Below are positions 31,109 through 40,434 of a DNA stretch of 64,000 nucleotides, piece after piece. Every line of letters starts with the position of its first letter. Within the stretch, counting starts at the first letter, position 1. The position numbers and the translations under genes were made by a program. The notes beneath the pieces are model-generated. The model was not told the origin of the DNA. It saw only the letters and a program-made list of their open reading frames with translations, and did not search any database. Origin of the DNA: SFLA01 sp045595785 (lineage in GTDB: Bacteria > Bacillota > Clostridia > Oscillospirales > CAG-382). The DNA lies in contig JAZOBE010000027.1 in assembly GCA_045595785.1 (NCBI GenBank), positions 1-64,000 on the forward strand, in the 5' to 3' direction.

Positions 31109-31930
31109 ATGGCTGAAGTCCTTGTTCACGAGTATTTAATTCCCGTAAAAGGGGTCAAAAAGAAGATATTATATCATTTCAGCGATTCACATCTTACCGA
31201 ATACGATGAGTTTTCGGACGAGGCTGAAACCGAAAAGGCAAAAAAACAGACACTTGCCTGGGAAAACGTACGCGCAGGATTCACCTCCGCTTACAACGAG
31301 CCTTATGGTGAGGGACAAAAAGCAAGTGCGAAAGAGCATTTTCTTAACCTTATAAAAGCTGCCGCAGACGGGGACGCTTTGGTAATTGCCGGTGATACTC
31401 TTGATTATATAAACGGTGCAAACCTCCGCCTCGCCGAAAAAGGATTCAGTGAGATAAAATGCCCATTTATCGCTGTTTGCGGAAATCACGAAAAGCCCCA
31501 CGAAATGCCAGACGAGGGTTTGGTTTCCGGCATGAAAAAGCCGGTGCAGGTAATTGAGCTTGAAGATATTATCGTTATTGGATTTGATAACTCCAAGCGT
31601 CTTATTACAAGAGAACAGATCGACGCACTGAACAGCGCTTATGAAAGCGGAAAGGCTGTGGTGGTATCCTTCCATGTTCCCGTAATGACAAAGGATAACG
31701 AGCAGGCGCTTAGAAGAGCAGGAGAATATTTCCAGCTTAACTATGACGGATGCCCTGCAGATAATCTTGAGTTTATAGATATTATTAAAGCCCACGCAAA
31801 ACAGACCGTAGCGGTGCTTGCGGGACATTTGCACTTTACCAACATAACCGAGATAACCGACGGAGTTACCCAATACGTTTCCACCCAGGGAATTACCGGA
31901 AATATTAACAGATACGTTATAGGAGAATAA
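31109..31930 (+). CDS. Cytosolic metallophosphoesterase
   Basis: A 273-aa calcineurin-like phosphoesterase with the five metal-binding blocks: SDSHL, GDTLDY, GNHE, SFHVP and GHLH. The ATG at 31109 is chosen for its AGAGGTGA site; an in-frame codon three residues earlier is less well placed. No signal peptide. The acyltransferase-like gene follows after 3 bases, then a second, secreted metallophosphoesterase. The substrate is unknown. Confidence 0.88.
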   Translation: MAEVLVHEYLIPVKGVKKKILYHFSDSHLTEYDEFSDEAETEKAKKQTLAWENVRAGFTSAYNEPYGEGQKASAKEHFLNLIKAAADGDALVIAGDTLDYINGANLRLAEKGFSEIKCPFIAVCGNHEKPHEMPDEGLVSGMKKPVQVIELEDIIVIGFDNSKRLITREQIDALNSAYESGKAVVVSFHVPVMTKDNEQALRRAGEYFQLNYDGCPADNLEFIDIIKAHAKQTVAVLAGHLHFTNITEITDGVTQYVSTQGITGNINRYVIGE

Positions 31931-31933
31931 AAG

Positions 31934-33097
31934 ATGACATATACAGAGCTTTGCAGTAAGTATAATTTTGATATGCCTGCCTACGCCAAGGATTATTTCG
32001 ATGATTTCATAGCGGAATATGACAGAAGCAAGCCCGTCTTGTCTGCAGAAGACGCCGCTTTTGTTGCTGACAGCACTTCCCTGCCCGATGACGGCAAAGA
32101 AGCGCTTATCCGTTGTGCGGAAGCTATTAACAATGATGACAACGCTCATTTGTGCGCATCCTTTTTAGCGTGTCTTACCGTTTACAAGAGAGTGCCCTGG
32201 GTCAACTATATTTATCAGGACGATTTGTTTACCGTAGGAGGGCTACACCCCGAGCAGGTAGGCTGGGTGCTGGTTGCAACTCAAATGGCAAATACGCTTA
32301 TAAACAAAAAGCCGCCTAAGGATCTAAACGAAGAAAACGTAAATTCCTTCCGCGGATATTCCAAGGCTTGTCTGAACGAAAAGGGATATTGGGGTATTCT
32401 TGAATGGCATTGGAATATGCTGGGTGCAGGCGGATGTATGTTTATGTTCGGTATACTTAAGTTTGTTCCCGGCGAGTTCACCTCGGATTTCCCCGTTATT
32501 ACCGACGGAAGCAGATACGTTTCTCTTGTGGGCGGTGAGTACTTTATCGGCAAAGAGGGCGAATTGGTTGACTGCGAAGAAAAGTCCACAGGCAAAACCA
32601 GCTTTTATGAGGACGATGAAAAATACGTTGCAAACGTAGTTTCCGCTCAAGGCGTTGTTGAAGCAAAGCCTACCGAGTTTTCCAAAAAGGTGTGGAAGGA
32701 TTATCTCCGCGGCGGAACACCTACAATCGAGATACACATACCATCCAAGATACAATACGTACCCGAGACAATAAAAGATGCATACAAGAAAGCAGTTGAA
32801 TTTTTCAAGGAATTTTATCCCAACCACGAAACGAAAGCTATTTCGGGATATTCCTGGATATTCTCTCCGCAGCTTGAAAAGGTACTTCCCGAAAGCAGTA
32901 ATATTCTTGCAGTAAACCGCAGTATGCACCTGCTTCCCACCACCGGTTCATTTGGTGCTGACTGCCGTTTTATAAGAGAAGGCTCGTCTCTCCACAAGAA
33001 TATGGTTATTGAGTGCGAAAAGGGCACCGAGTTCCATTACGCAGTAATGTACACCGCCGTTGACGAGATAGACGAATTCGGAAAAACGATAGACTGA
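31934..33097 (+). CDS. Acyltransferase-like protein (NAT_N plus GNAT-like C-terminal domain)
   Basis: A 387-aa soluble protein. The C-terminal half matches the GNAT_C pattern: IEIHIPS, AVEFFKEFYP, ISGYSWIFSPQLEKVLPESSNIL and FRLLP-like ends. The N-terminal half (ACLTVYKRVP, HPEQVGWVLVATQMANTLIN, GILEWHWNMLGAGGCMFMFG) matches the NAT_N partner domain. Such proteins are annotated as acyltransferases, but the acyl donor and acceptor are unproven. It starts 3 bases after a metallophosphoesterase gene and ends 11 bases before another, so it is likely one operon. Confidence 0.75.
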   Translation: MTYTELCSKYNFDMPAYAKDYFDDFIAEYDRSKPVLSAEDAAFVADSTSLPDDGKEALIRCAEAINNDDNAHLCASFLACLTVYKRVPWVNYIYQDDLFTVGGLHPEQVGWVLVATQMANTLINKKPPKDLNEENVNSFRGYSKACLNEKGYWGILEWHWNMLGAGGCMFMFGILKFVPGEFTSDFPVITDGSRYVSLVGGEYFIGKEGELVDCEEKSTGKTSFYEDDEKYVANVVSAQGVVEAKPTEFSKKVWKDYLRGGTPTIEIHIPSKIQYVPETIKDAYKKAVEFFKEFYPNHETKAISGYSWIFSPQLEKVLPESSNILAVNRSMHLLPTTGSFGADCRFIREGSSLHKNMVIECEKGTEFHYAVMYTAVDEIDEFGKTID

Positions 33098-33108
33098 TCG
33101 GAAGGTAT

Positions 33109-35601
33109 ATGAAAGCATCATTATTAAAGAAAATCATTGCTTCAATTTGCACGGTTCTTATAATTATTCTCGGTTTGTTTCCATCTAATCGGGTATATGC
33201 CGAAAAAATCGATCTCATTGAAAAAGACAACTTTACGGTTCTGTGGACAAGCGATCCTCAATGGTATTCATTCAGATATCAAGACATACTTGTTCAGCAA
33301 AATGATTGGGTCGTTGAAAATTTTGAACGTCTGAACATGAAATATATTGTTCATACGGGCGATTTTGTTGACCTGCCTCACAACAGAGAGCAGTGGAGCT
33401 TCGTTACAGAGCAGTACGAAAAATGGGATGAGGCGGGATTGCCTTACGGTGTGCTCGCAGGCAACCACGATGTTGACGGAACAGATTACACCGAATTCAG
33501 TGAATATTTCGGCGCAGAACGGTTTGAGAACAATCCCTGGTATGGTGATAGCTACGATAATAACCGCGGTCACTACGATCTTGTAAGCGAAGGCGGAACT
33601 GATTTTATATTTGTCTATCTCGGATATGGAGATCACACCGAACGAGACTATCAATGGCTGAACGACGTACTGTCACAGCACAGCACGCGAATCGCATTTA
33701 TTTCCTTCCACGAATATCTTTATGCTGACGGAACGCGCACAGATATCGGAGAAGAAATATTCAACAAGGTGGTACTTAAAAATCCCAACGTGCGGATGGT
33801 ATTTTGCGGTCACAATTACAATGCCGCAAAACTTATAGATCATATCGATGATACCGGTGACGGTATTGCCGACAGAACTGTATACCAGTTGATGGCCAAT
33901 TATCAAAATCTGACAAACGGCGGAAACGGTTATATGCGTTTTTTGGAGTTTGATAAAAAGGACGGCACCATTGCTTTCCGTACTTATTCACCGTATTTGA
34001 ATGATTTTAACGCCTACGATAACCGCGGAGACGAAATGGATGAATACGGTTACCGCGACGAATTCATTGTTCCTTTTGATTTCACCGCGCCGCAGGCTAA
34101 AACGGAAAGCGATCCCGAAAGCGGAACGGTAATTCTGAAATCCGCCGTTGTTTTCGGCGGCACAGCAAAAACCAATCTTCCGCTTAATTACATAAACACC
34201 GCCGAAAGCGGAAGCTCTTATAATAACGCAGGTATTTATGACCGTACATTTTCCCTTGATGCTCGAGACGCTGTAAGCGGAAATGCTGACGTGGATTATA
34301 TTATCGTGCGTTATGAAGACAAGAAAGGGTACAGCGTAAGCAGTATTATCCGCGGCGGCAAAGACACGTCTTTTCCTGCTATTCCGCAGGACGGAATGGT
34401 TATTGCAGTTGCGCAAAACGCCAAGGACAAAGACGGGTCCGCGTTCAATATTAATGACATTTATGTAGGACAACCGGTTACTTTCAGTCAGATATCCGGC
34501 GTTGTCTCTCCTATGGTTTTATCTCACGCGAACATAGTTATAGACTCTATCGACAGAGACTTTAACATCGACGGCGCAAACCGTACCGTAAAAGCCGATG
34601 AGCTTATAATATTCGACAGTTCTTGGGGCAAAACCACATATAACAGCGATGATGACAATAAATGGAACATGATATTTACTTTTTCTCCGGTTGAAGGCGC
34701 AACAAACAAGTATATTCTGACCGCTGCTTCCACCGCATCCGGCGAAGCCAAAGAAGAAGCGATACCGGACGGCGGTTTTGCAATGATCATGAATTCTGCT
34801 TCTTATGAAAGTTCCTTCCGCGCAAGCATGCGAAGAATACTAACGGTCGGAGCAACCGTCACGCTCAACGGATATGTACCCAACGAAGGATACGTGTACG
34901 AAGGCGAAAGTATAATATCCACCGTGCCTTCAGACTGGGCGTACGACAAAACTGTTCTTGTTGCAGAGAATGATTCCGAAAACGCTCTCGTTTTCTATAA
35001 TACAGACGGTCTGTGGCCCGACGCGCGTTATAACCTCGTATCTCCTATTACCTTCTGTCCCGAAAACGCCTCCTTATATTATGAACTTGAACTGGAGGCC
35101 GGTTCGAAAACAAGTATTTTGCTGTTCTTTAACGACAGTTCCCCCGATTCCCCCATTGAAGGACAGTACATAAAAATCAACTCTATGCTTTCGGACGTTA
35201 CCATTTCCTCAGGAAGCGGCGACATAAAGGGTGACGGAAGCGCGGTCAACGGCACACTTTGTTTTTCCGATGCTGAATTACCGCAGGATTGTTATAATGA
35301 AGACGGCACCGTGACACTAAACGGAATAAAGATATTTGCTTCAGGCGAAGCAAATACAAAAGTTACTATTCGCCGTTTGCTTATTGTAACCGATAACGGA
35401 TCCGAAGAAAGCGTTCCCAATGAATCGGTTTCCGAAACGGTTTCGGAAACGGAAGACGAAAGCACCGTTTCCGAACAGGAAAGCACCGGTGACAGCAGTA
35501 ACGGCAGTAAGAACAACGCAGTGCTTCCCATCGCTGTTGCGGTAGTTGCTGTAGCTATAGTTGCGTCAGTAACTTACGTAATTATAAAAAATAAACACTA
35601 A
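33109..35601 (+). CDS. Secreted metallophosphoesterase with a C-terminal membrane anchor
   Basis: An 830-aa exported protein. A signal peptide (about 1-31) is followed by a calcineurin-like phosphoesterase (about 40-310) with WTSDPQW, HTGDFVD, AGNHDVD, SFHEYL and FCGHNYN. The last block normally ends G-H-x-H, and the second His is Asn here. A long beta-rich region (about 320-765) of uncertain domains follows, then a Ser/Glu-rich stalk (about 770-800), a helix and a KNKH end. It probably hydrolyses a phosphoester at the cell surface, such as nucleotides or teichoic-acid-like polymers. A bidirectional terminator follows. Confidence 0.82.
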   Translation: MKASLLKKIIASICTVLIIILGLFPSNRVYAEKIDLIEKDNFTVLWTSDPQWYSFRYQDILVQQNDWVVENFERLNMKYIVHTGDFVDLPHNREQWSFVTEQYEKWDEAGLPYGVLAGNHDVDGTDYTEFSEYFGAERFENNPWYGDSYDNNRGHYDLVSEGGTDFIFVYLGYGDHTERDYQWLNDVLSQHSTRIAFISFHEYLYADGTRTDIGEEIFNKVVLKNPNVRMVFCGHNYNAAKLIDHIDDTGDGIADRTVYQLMANYQNLTNGGNGYMRFLEFDKKDGTIAFRTYSPYLNDFNAYDNRGDEMDEYGYRDEFIVPFDFTAPQAKTESDPESGTVILKSAVVFGGTAKTNLPLNYINTAESGSSYNNAGIYDRTFSLDARDAVSGNADVDYIIVRYEDKKGYSVSSIIRGGKDTSFPAIPQDGMVIAVAQNAKDKDGSAFNINDIYVGQPVTFSQISGVVSPMVLSHANIVIDSIDRDFNIDGANRTVKADELIIFDSSWGKTTYNSDDDNKWNMIFTFSPVEGATNKYILTAASTASGEAKEEAIPDGGFAMIMNSASYESSFRASMRRILTVGATVTLNGYVPNEGYVYEGESIISTVPSDWAYDKTVLVAENDSENALVFYNTDGLWPDARYNLVSPITFCPENASLYYELELEAGSKTSILLFFNDSSPDSPIEGQYIKINSMLSDVTISSGSGDIKGDGSAVNGTLCFSDAELPQDCYNEDGTVTLNGIKIFASGEANTKVTIRRLLIVTDNGSEESVPNESVSETVSETEDESTVSEQESTGDSSNGSKNNAVLPIAVAVVAVAIVASVTYVIIKNKH

Positions 35602-35609
35602 TATAACTG

Positions 35610-35647
35610 ATTTCCCGCAAGGCAGTACGCTTTGCGGGAAATTTTTA
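35610..35647. terminator. Bidirectional terminator between the 33109 and 35648 genes
   Basis: An 11-bp stem (ATTTCCCGCAA with TTGCGGGAAAT) with an 11-base loop has T runs on both strands. Confidence 0.88.
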
Positions 35648-36445
35648 TTACAGTTTATTCATTTTCGCGCGAAGCAGGTCTTTCTTTTCCAAAAAGCTGT
35701 CTCTTACCGTATCCCAATTGCTTCCGCATTCAAGAACATCTAGCAACTTCAAAGTCTTTTCGCATTGATGGACAGCGTTCTGAAGGTCACCTTTTTCCTC
35801 ATAGCAATCAACCATAATTGAATGCATATCTACCATATTTTGCAGACAGACGGCTTCTTCCTGGCACGCGGCGTTCCACCTTTCCTCCCCTATCATTACC
35901 TCTGCTTTTACAGACAAATGAGAAATGTAGATCTCGGGTATTATGTCAAGTATCTTTCGGGCACTTTCAAGGTCGTCCTTTGCTCTGTATGCGTAAGCCA
36001 TAAAGCGGCAAGCATCGTATTTTGTAGCTTCATCCTTGGTAACGTCAAGTATTTTTGAACCGATACGCAGCACTTCGTCGGGATTCGCTTTTTCATCAAC
36101 TACATAAAGAAGATTGTTAAGCAAAATATCGTTATTGGGATATTCCTTTAACCCCTCTTCCAAAATGTCACGTGCTTTTTCTCTGTCGGAAAAACGGTAT
36201 TTCCAGCTTTTCTTTGCGATTGCAAGAGCCTTTTCGCTGATTTCCGCGCTGTTATAATCGCATAGTTCATCAAGGGAAACGTCGAAATATCCTGCAAGAA
36301 CAGGCAAAAGAGTTATATCCGGAAAAGCAAGGTTGTTTTCCCACTTGCTCACAGCCTGAAAAGAAATACCTATACTTTCCGCAAGAGATTCCTGGGTTAT
36401 TCCCCTCGCCTTTCGTAATTCTTTAATTTTATTGCCTATATTCAT
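35648..36445 (-). CDS. XRE-family transcriptional regulator with TPR-like repeats
   Basis: A 265-aa protein. The Cro/C1 helix-turn-helix lies at about 5-60 (IKELRKARGITQESLAESIG, SFQAVSKWENNLAFPDI). About seven helical hairpins follow (80-260: KARDILEEGLKEYPNNDILLN, DLESARKILDIIPE, DLQNAVHQCEKTLKLL), typical of TPR-containing sensors. This architecture is common in Clostridia and resembles peptide-responsive regulators, but no partner peptide is visible nearby. It has its own promoter (36491-36519). Targets unknown. Confidence 0.9.
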   Translation of the reverse strand: MNIGNKIKELRKARGITQESLAESIGISFQAVSKWENNLAFPDITLLPVLAGYFDVSLDELCDYNSAEISEKALAIAKKSWKYRFSDREKARDILEEGLKEYPNNDILLNNLLYVVDEKANPDEVLRIGSKILDVTKDEATKYDACRFMAYAYRAKDDLESARKILDIIPEIYISHLSVKAEVMIGEERWNAACQEEAVCLQNMVDMHSIMVDCYEEKGDLQNAVHQCEKTLKLLDVLECGSNWDTVRDSFLEKKDLLRAKMNKL

Positions 36446-36490
36446 AAAATGCTCCTCTGTTTTTTTCGGCGGCGCCTGCCTTGTGACTGC

Positions 36491-36519
36491 ATTATACCAC
36501 GTATTCGCATCGTCGACAA
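36491..36519 (-). promoter_or_regulatory. Promoter of the XRE regulator gene
   Basis: On the minus strand, TTGTCG (36514-36519) and TATAAT (36491-36496) are spaced 17 bases apart. Confidence 0.65.
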
Positions 36520-36554
36520 TAACCGCTCGGATGAGATTTTTCTACCAACAGTTG

Positions 36555-36584
36555 AAAACGCATCGCCATTAGACGATGCGTTTT
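36555..36584. terminator. Terminator after the GH20 gene
   Basis: An 11-bp stem (AAAACGCATCG with CGATGCGTTTT) and an 8-base loop lie just past the GH20 stop codon and upstream of the XRE promoter. T runs occur on both strands. Confidence 0.8.
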
Positions 36585-36590
36585 GTTATT

Positions 36591-39248
36591 TTACTTTTTC
36601 TTTTTTATTATAACGAAGGCGATGGCGGCTGCGGCAACAATTCCTGCGGCGATGCCGAGACCTATCCAAAGTCCTTTATTAGTCTTCGTCTCAGGTTGTT
36701 GTGAAGCGGAAGTATCCGAAACGTCTGAGGTATCTGCGGACAGGCTTGCCTCGTAAGAGGCAATTTCTTTTTCAAGTCTTTCGGTTAAAGCGGCTATATG
36801 AGTATCATAAATAATTTCCTCGTTAAGATAATTATCCAGTGTCTGCATAGCCGACTTCAAAGAATCGGGCGCATCAAGAGCAATATAGTCCAAAGCCTTG
36901 TTAACAAGCTCGTTATAGGGCTTGGGGTCAAAGCCGTACACTTCAAATTCAAGAATACCGCCGCTGTAATATGCGTTCCAATCGGGAATATAAAAGCGCT
37001 TGTTCTGCTCGTATTTGATATATCTAGCTTTGACCGGTGCTTCAAAATCCACCTTGTCAGTTTGCTTTGCGCGATCCTCACCCTGCTGAATATGGGCGAC
37101 CTTAACGTAATTCTCTCCGTCCTCGGAAACAGAAATAACGTAATCTGAGATATGCTCGTTAAACTGAATAACAACCTTATCAACAGTGCGGACCGTACCC
37201 AGATCCACTATCATCCACTGATAATCTTCTTTTGCGGAAAATGATACACGGGTAGCAGGATTTCCGTCAAGGGCAAGATCGGGAGTAAAGCGTCCGTCGT
37301 TTACCTCGAGGGCAGATACGGTTGCAGTCTTCCCAAGCGCGTAGTTTCCGTTAAGGATGTGAGCGCTCAGATCAACGGTACCGCTTTTTACGGAAAGGTT
37401 TGTTATATTACCGCTTATCTGCTCAAGAGGAAGAGTAAATGTAGATGAGCGAGTAAGCGAAGCGTTTTTATTGTTGATGGGAGTATAATAAAAAGTATCG
37501 TCGACAACCAGAACGGTTTGCTTATTATCGGCAATAAGCTTGATGTTTACGGTCTTTCCTGCTTCAAGGCTGCTTTTATATTTGAAATCATACACGCCAC
37601 GCTTAAAGCCTATCTTGCCTTGATTAACATAAAGCTCACCATCGTCACCGCTAAGAAGAACAGTGTTTTCAAGAGAATCCAGAGTAAGATCAAAGCTTGC
37701 AACATAGGGCCAACCGAAGGATTTTTCACCATCAGGCACGGATCCCTTTATTTCGTCAACATGGTGCCTGCCGGGGTCTCCCTCGGGAGCGTAAAGAGAA
37801 AGAGCGTCGTAACGGGAAACAAAATCCTTGGCATCGATATTACGGGTCTGCTCGCCGCACCAGGTCTTTTCAGCCATTAGGCATACTCCGCCTCGGAGAC
37901 GGTCAAAAATATCAAATATCGAAAATCCGCTGTATTCGGTATAAAGATCGTTCCAAAGAGCAAAGTTACCGCCGAGAAGCTGAGGATGGTCGGCATCCAC
38001 AGAGGTAGACTTATCATAGCCCATATAATTTACGTACCAAGTGGAATACAAACTTTCAAGGTTATAATAATCAGCAAATCCGTAGTTTCCGCCGGGAACT
38101 ATGTAAAGAACGGGACCACAGGTGTTGATAATATCATATCCCATTTCAAAAAGGGTTTTATAATCGGAAAGTTCGGTCGCCCAGAAGTTTGCCTGCGCCT
38201 CGGAAGAAACGGGAGTATCACCGTTAAATCCGCTGTTTCCAAAGGATCCCCAAAAACGGGGCGTATATCCGTGGGAATTAATATGGTTAATAAGCTCATC
38301 CGTATAAGCCCGCATAAGCTCATTATAGCCGGCAGGATATTCATCGGTACCGATATGTACCTTCTTGGTAACAAAAACGGGGTCATCACCGGTGATATAT
38401 TCGTCAAAAAGATCTTTTACAAACTGTATTACCTCAGGCTTGGAGATGTCAAGATGACCGCCGTCCAGCATAAGCTCCTTGTCTACCTTGTTAAAGCAAT
38501 GGGAATGGGCGGGAGTATCTATTTCGGTAATTACCTCTACACCGTACTCAAGCATACGCTTCTGGTATGCACGGTACTCATCCTTGGTGTAATATCCGTC
38601 GGTAGCGGTAAGACCGGGCACGTCGCTTTCAAGGCGGAAAGCCGAATAGCTGTTTGCACCTGCATCGTTAATATGAAGATGTATTTCATTCATCTTAAAG
38701 AAAGCGTAATACTTGGTTATCTCCTCAACGTATTGAAGAGGAATCCAAGCGCGGGCAACATCAAGCATACCGCCGCGTATCTGATAATAGCTGTAATCCC
38801 TCGCCTTGCCGCAGGGAACGTATCCGTCTGCCTTAACAGACTGAAGCACGGTATATATACCGTATAAAAGTCCGATATCCTCGGGTGCTTTTATGGTAAT
38901 CGTTTCTTCGGTTATATCCATCGTATATCCGTCTTCGCCAAGCTCAGTGTCACTTTTATCGGTAACAAGGAGAATATCACCGCCATCAGTCACGAATTCA
39001 ACGGTTACACCAAGATATTCTGAAAAGCTGTTGGAGATTATGTCAACCTTCGCCTCGGATATGTCCGCTTCCTTTGTGTTGACAGCCACGGTGCTTCCCA
39101 AAACGAAATTACCACTGCCGCCGTCCCACTCACGAATTGCGGGAATAACGGTAGGTGCCTTGTTTTCACCTGCGGCACCTGCGCCAATACAGCATAAAGG
39201 CATTACCGCCGCTGCAGAAAGTAAAAAAGCAAAAATGCGTTTTTTCAT
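36591..39248 (-). CDS. Exported GH20 beta-N-acetylhexosaminidase with a C-terminal membrane anchor
   Basis: An 885-aa protein. It has a signal peptide (1-26), an N-terminal GH20b-like domain (35-150) and a GH20 barrel (about 155-500) with HLHIND, GVEVITEIDTPAHSH and the catalytic pair Asp302-Glu303 in HIGTDEY. A beta region follows, then an F5/8 C-type module (about 650-775; DLALDGNPATR, WMIVDLGTVRTVDKV), a helical FIVAR-like segment (YNELVNKALDYI), a Ser/Asp linker, a helix and a KKKK end. It releases terminal GlcNAc/GalNAc from host or microbial glycans by substrate-assisted catalysis. Its ATG directly follows the TAA of the methyltransferase-like gene. Confidence 0.92.
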   Translation of the reverse strand: MKKRIFAFLLSAAAVMPLCCIGAGAAGENKAPTVIPAIREWDGGSGNFVLGSTVAVNTKEADISEAKVDIISNSFSEYLGVTVEFVTDGGDILLVTDKSDTELGEDGYTMDITEETITIKAPEDIGLLYGIYTVLQSVKADGYVPCGKARDYSYYQIRGGMLDVARAWIPLQYVEEITKYYAFFKMNEIHLHINDAGANSYSAFRLESDVPGLTATDGYYTKDEYRAYQKRMLEYGVEVITEIDTPAHSHCFNKVDKELMLDGGHLDISKPEVIQFVKDLFDEYITGDDPVFVTKKVHIGTDEYPAGYNELMRAYTDELINHINSHGYTPRFWGSFGNSGFNGDTPVSSEAQANFWATELSDYKTLFEMGYDIINTCGPVLYIVPGGNYGFADYYNLESLYSTWYVNYMGYDKSTSVDADHPQLLGGNFALWNDLYTEYSGFSIFDIFDRLRGGVCLMAEKTWCGEQTRNIDAKDFVSRYDALSLYAPEGDPGRHHVDEIKGSVPDGEKSFGWPYVASFDLTLDSLENTVLLSGDDGELYVNQGKIGFKRGVYDFKYKSSLEAGKTVNIKLIADNKQTVLVVDDTFYYTPINNKNASLTRSSTFTLPLEQISGNITNLSVKSGTVDLSAHILNGNYALGKTATVSALEVNDGRFTPDLALDGNPATRVSFSAKEDYQWMIVDLGTVRTVDKVVIQFNEHISDYVISVSEDGENYVKVAHIQQGEDRAKQTDKVDFEAPVKARYIKYEQNKRFYIPDWNAYYSGGILEFEVYGFDPKPYNELVNKALDYIALDAPDSLKSAMQTLDNYLNEEIIYDTHIAALTERLEKEIASYEASLSADTSDVSDTSASQQPETKTNKGLWIGLGIAAGIVAAAAIAFVIIKKKK

Positions 39249-40328
39249 TTAATTTCCCTCCGTTAAATTAAAATGTCTGCCTATCTCGCAAGCGCGGGAG
39301 CGCAGGAATTCATAGGACAATATATTTTGAATATCGGAAAAATCTCTTATTTCAATGTCAGGGAAAAGTGCAGAGTCGGTTCCGCTTTTAACAGAATTAT
39401 AAATCACACTGAACAGGGGCCAGCGCAGGTATGATATAATTGTTTCTTCCAACCAGAAATTCCATCGTATATGGGGTGTTTTCGACGCTATCTCTCTGAA
39501 TCTGAGATACATGGGAGTTCCGTCGCCCGCATCATGCCAAATATCAGCCAAAACATAATCGACATCGCTTTTGGGAAGTACCTTTTCCCCGTGGACAAAT
39601 GCGTCTTCATGCAGAACGGTTATTTTATCTTTATAAGGAAAAAGCGGGAGAATATGAGAAGTAAAAAGGTCGATTACGCTTTGGTCCTTTTCAACAACGG
39701 TAACGGATTTTACGTTTTCCTTGCAGGAAGCGCGGTATGCAAAATATCCAAGCCCTAATCCGTAAGTAACCACATTGCCGAAGCAATTTTTAACGGCGTT
39801 TTCAAGCGTAGCGGTTTCGTTTGGCATCAAGGTCATCCATTCCCTGCCGTTCTGCAGTACTGCAGGAAAATCAAACCTCTCTCTGAAAAATCCGATACGT
39901 GGTATCTCGGTAAAATCGGGCAGCAGTATGGGATCGTTATACACAAACCCCTCCCACGGCGACAATGAAAGAGTCTTAAGCTCCCATTCACCGCGCTTAA
40001 CGTCGGGAAAAGAAACGTTTTGATAATAGGGATTAAGACGGTAATAAAAGGAATCCAGACATTTTACCGCACCGGGAAGATACTTACGGATAATGACACG
40101 GTCATCCTCGTTATCCGTATCCAAACCCAAAGCAACCGTAAGTGCGGCACAAAAGGCTTCCTCGGGAGAAGATGAAACAAGCAGGTCGGAAACGTATTCA
40201 TCTTTAACAAAATCCGGAAACAGATTCAAATACGTGCTCATAAGCTCTGCAAAACGAAAGTTTCTGCGTCGTGTATCCTCAAGTCTGGAAACACGTGTTA
40301 CTTCTGCCGCGGACAAGCTTATTTTCAT
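39249..40328 (-). CDS. Class I SAM methyltransferase-like protein
   Basis: A 359-aa cytosolic protein. An N-terminal helical region (1-130) precedes a Rossmann-type domain: VVTYGLGLGYFAYRAS is the glycine-rich motif I, VTVVEKDQSVIDLF motif II and VDYVLADIWHD motif IV. This resembles spermidine-synthase-like methyltransferase folds. No catalytic pair specific to a subfamily is recognised. The start at 40328 is preferred to the GTG at 40337 because AAAGGCGGTGG fits it. It is co-transcribed with GH20 (stop and start codons touch), an odd pairing. Function unknown. Confidence 0.7.
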   Translation of the reverse strand: MKISLSAAEVTRVSRLEDTRRRNFRFAELMSTYLNLFPDFVKDEYVSDLLVSSSPEEAFCAALTVALGLDTDNEDDRVIIRKYLPGAVKCLDSFYYRLNPYYQNVSFPDVKRGEWELKTLSLSPWEGFVYNDPILLPDFTEIPRIGFFRERFDFPAVLQNGREWMTLMPNETATLENAVKNCFGNVVTYGLGLGYFAYRASCKENVKSVTVVEKDQSVIDLFTSHILPLFPYKDKITVLHEDAFVHGEKVLPKSDVDYVLADIWHDAGDGTPMYLRFREIASKTPHIRWNFWLEETIISYLRWPLFSVIYNSVKSGTDSALFPDIEIRDFSDIQNILSYEFLRSRACEIGRHFNLTEGN

Positions 40329-40355
40329 TTTTTCCACCGCCTTTCTTTAAGCTTA

Positions 40356-40384
40356 ATTTTACAATAGCCTATAATAAAAGTCAA
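40356..40384 (-). promoter_or_regulatory. Promoter of the methyltransferase-GH20 operon
   Basis: On the minus strand, TTGACT (40379-40384) and TAAAAT (40356-40361) have a 17-base spacer. Confidence 0.75.
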
Positions 40385-40386
40385 GA

Positions 40387-40415
40387 TTGAAAAACGCTCG
40401 TTTTTATGATACAAT
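40387..40415 (+). promoter_or_regulatory. Promoter of the ASCH-TrmO gene
   Basis: TTGAAA (40387-40392) and TACAAT (40410-40415) have a 17-base spacer. Its -35 is separated by only two bases from the -35 of the divergent promoter. Confidence 0.75.
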
Positions 40416-40434
40416 CTGTTTGGGGTGATTTATC

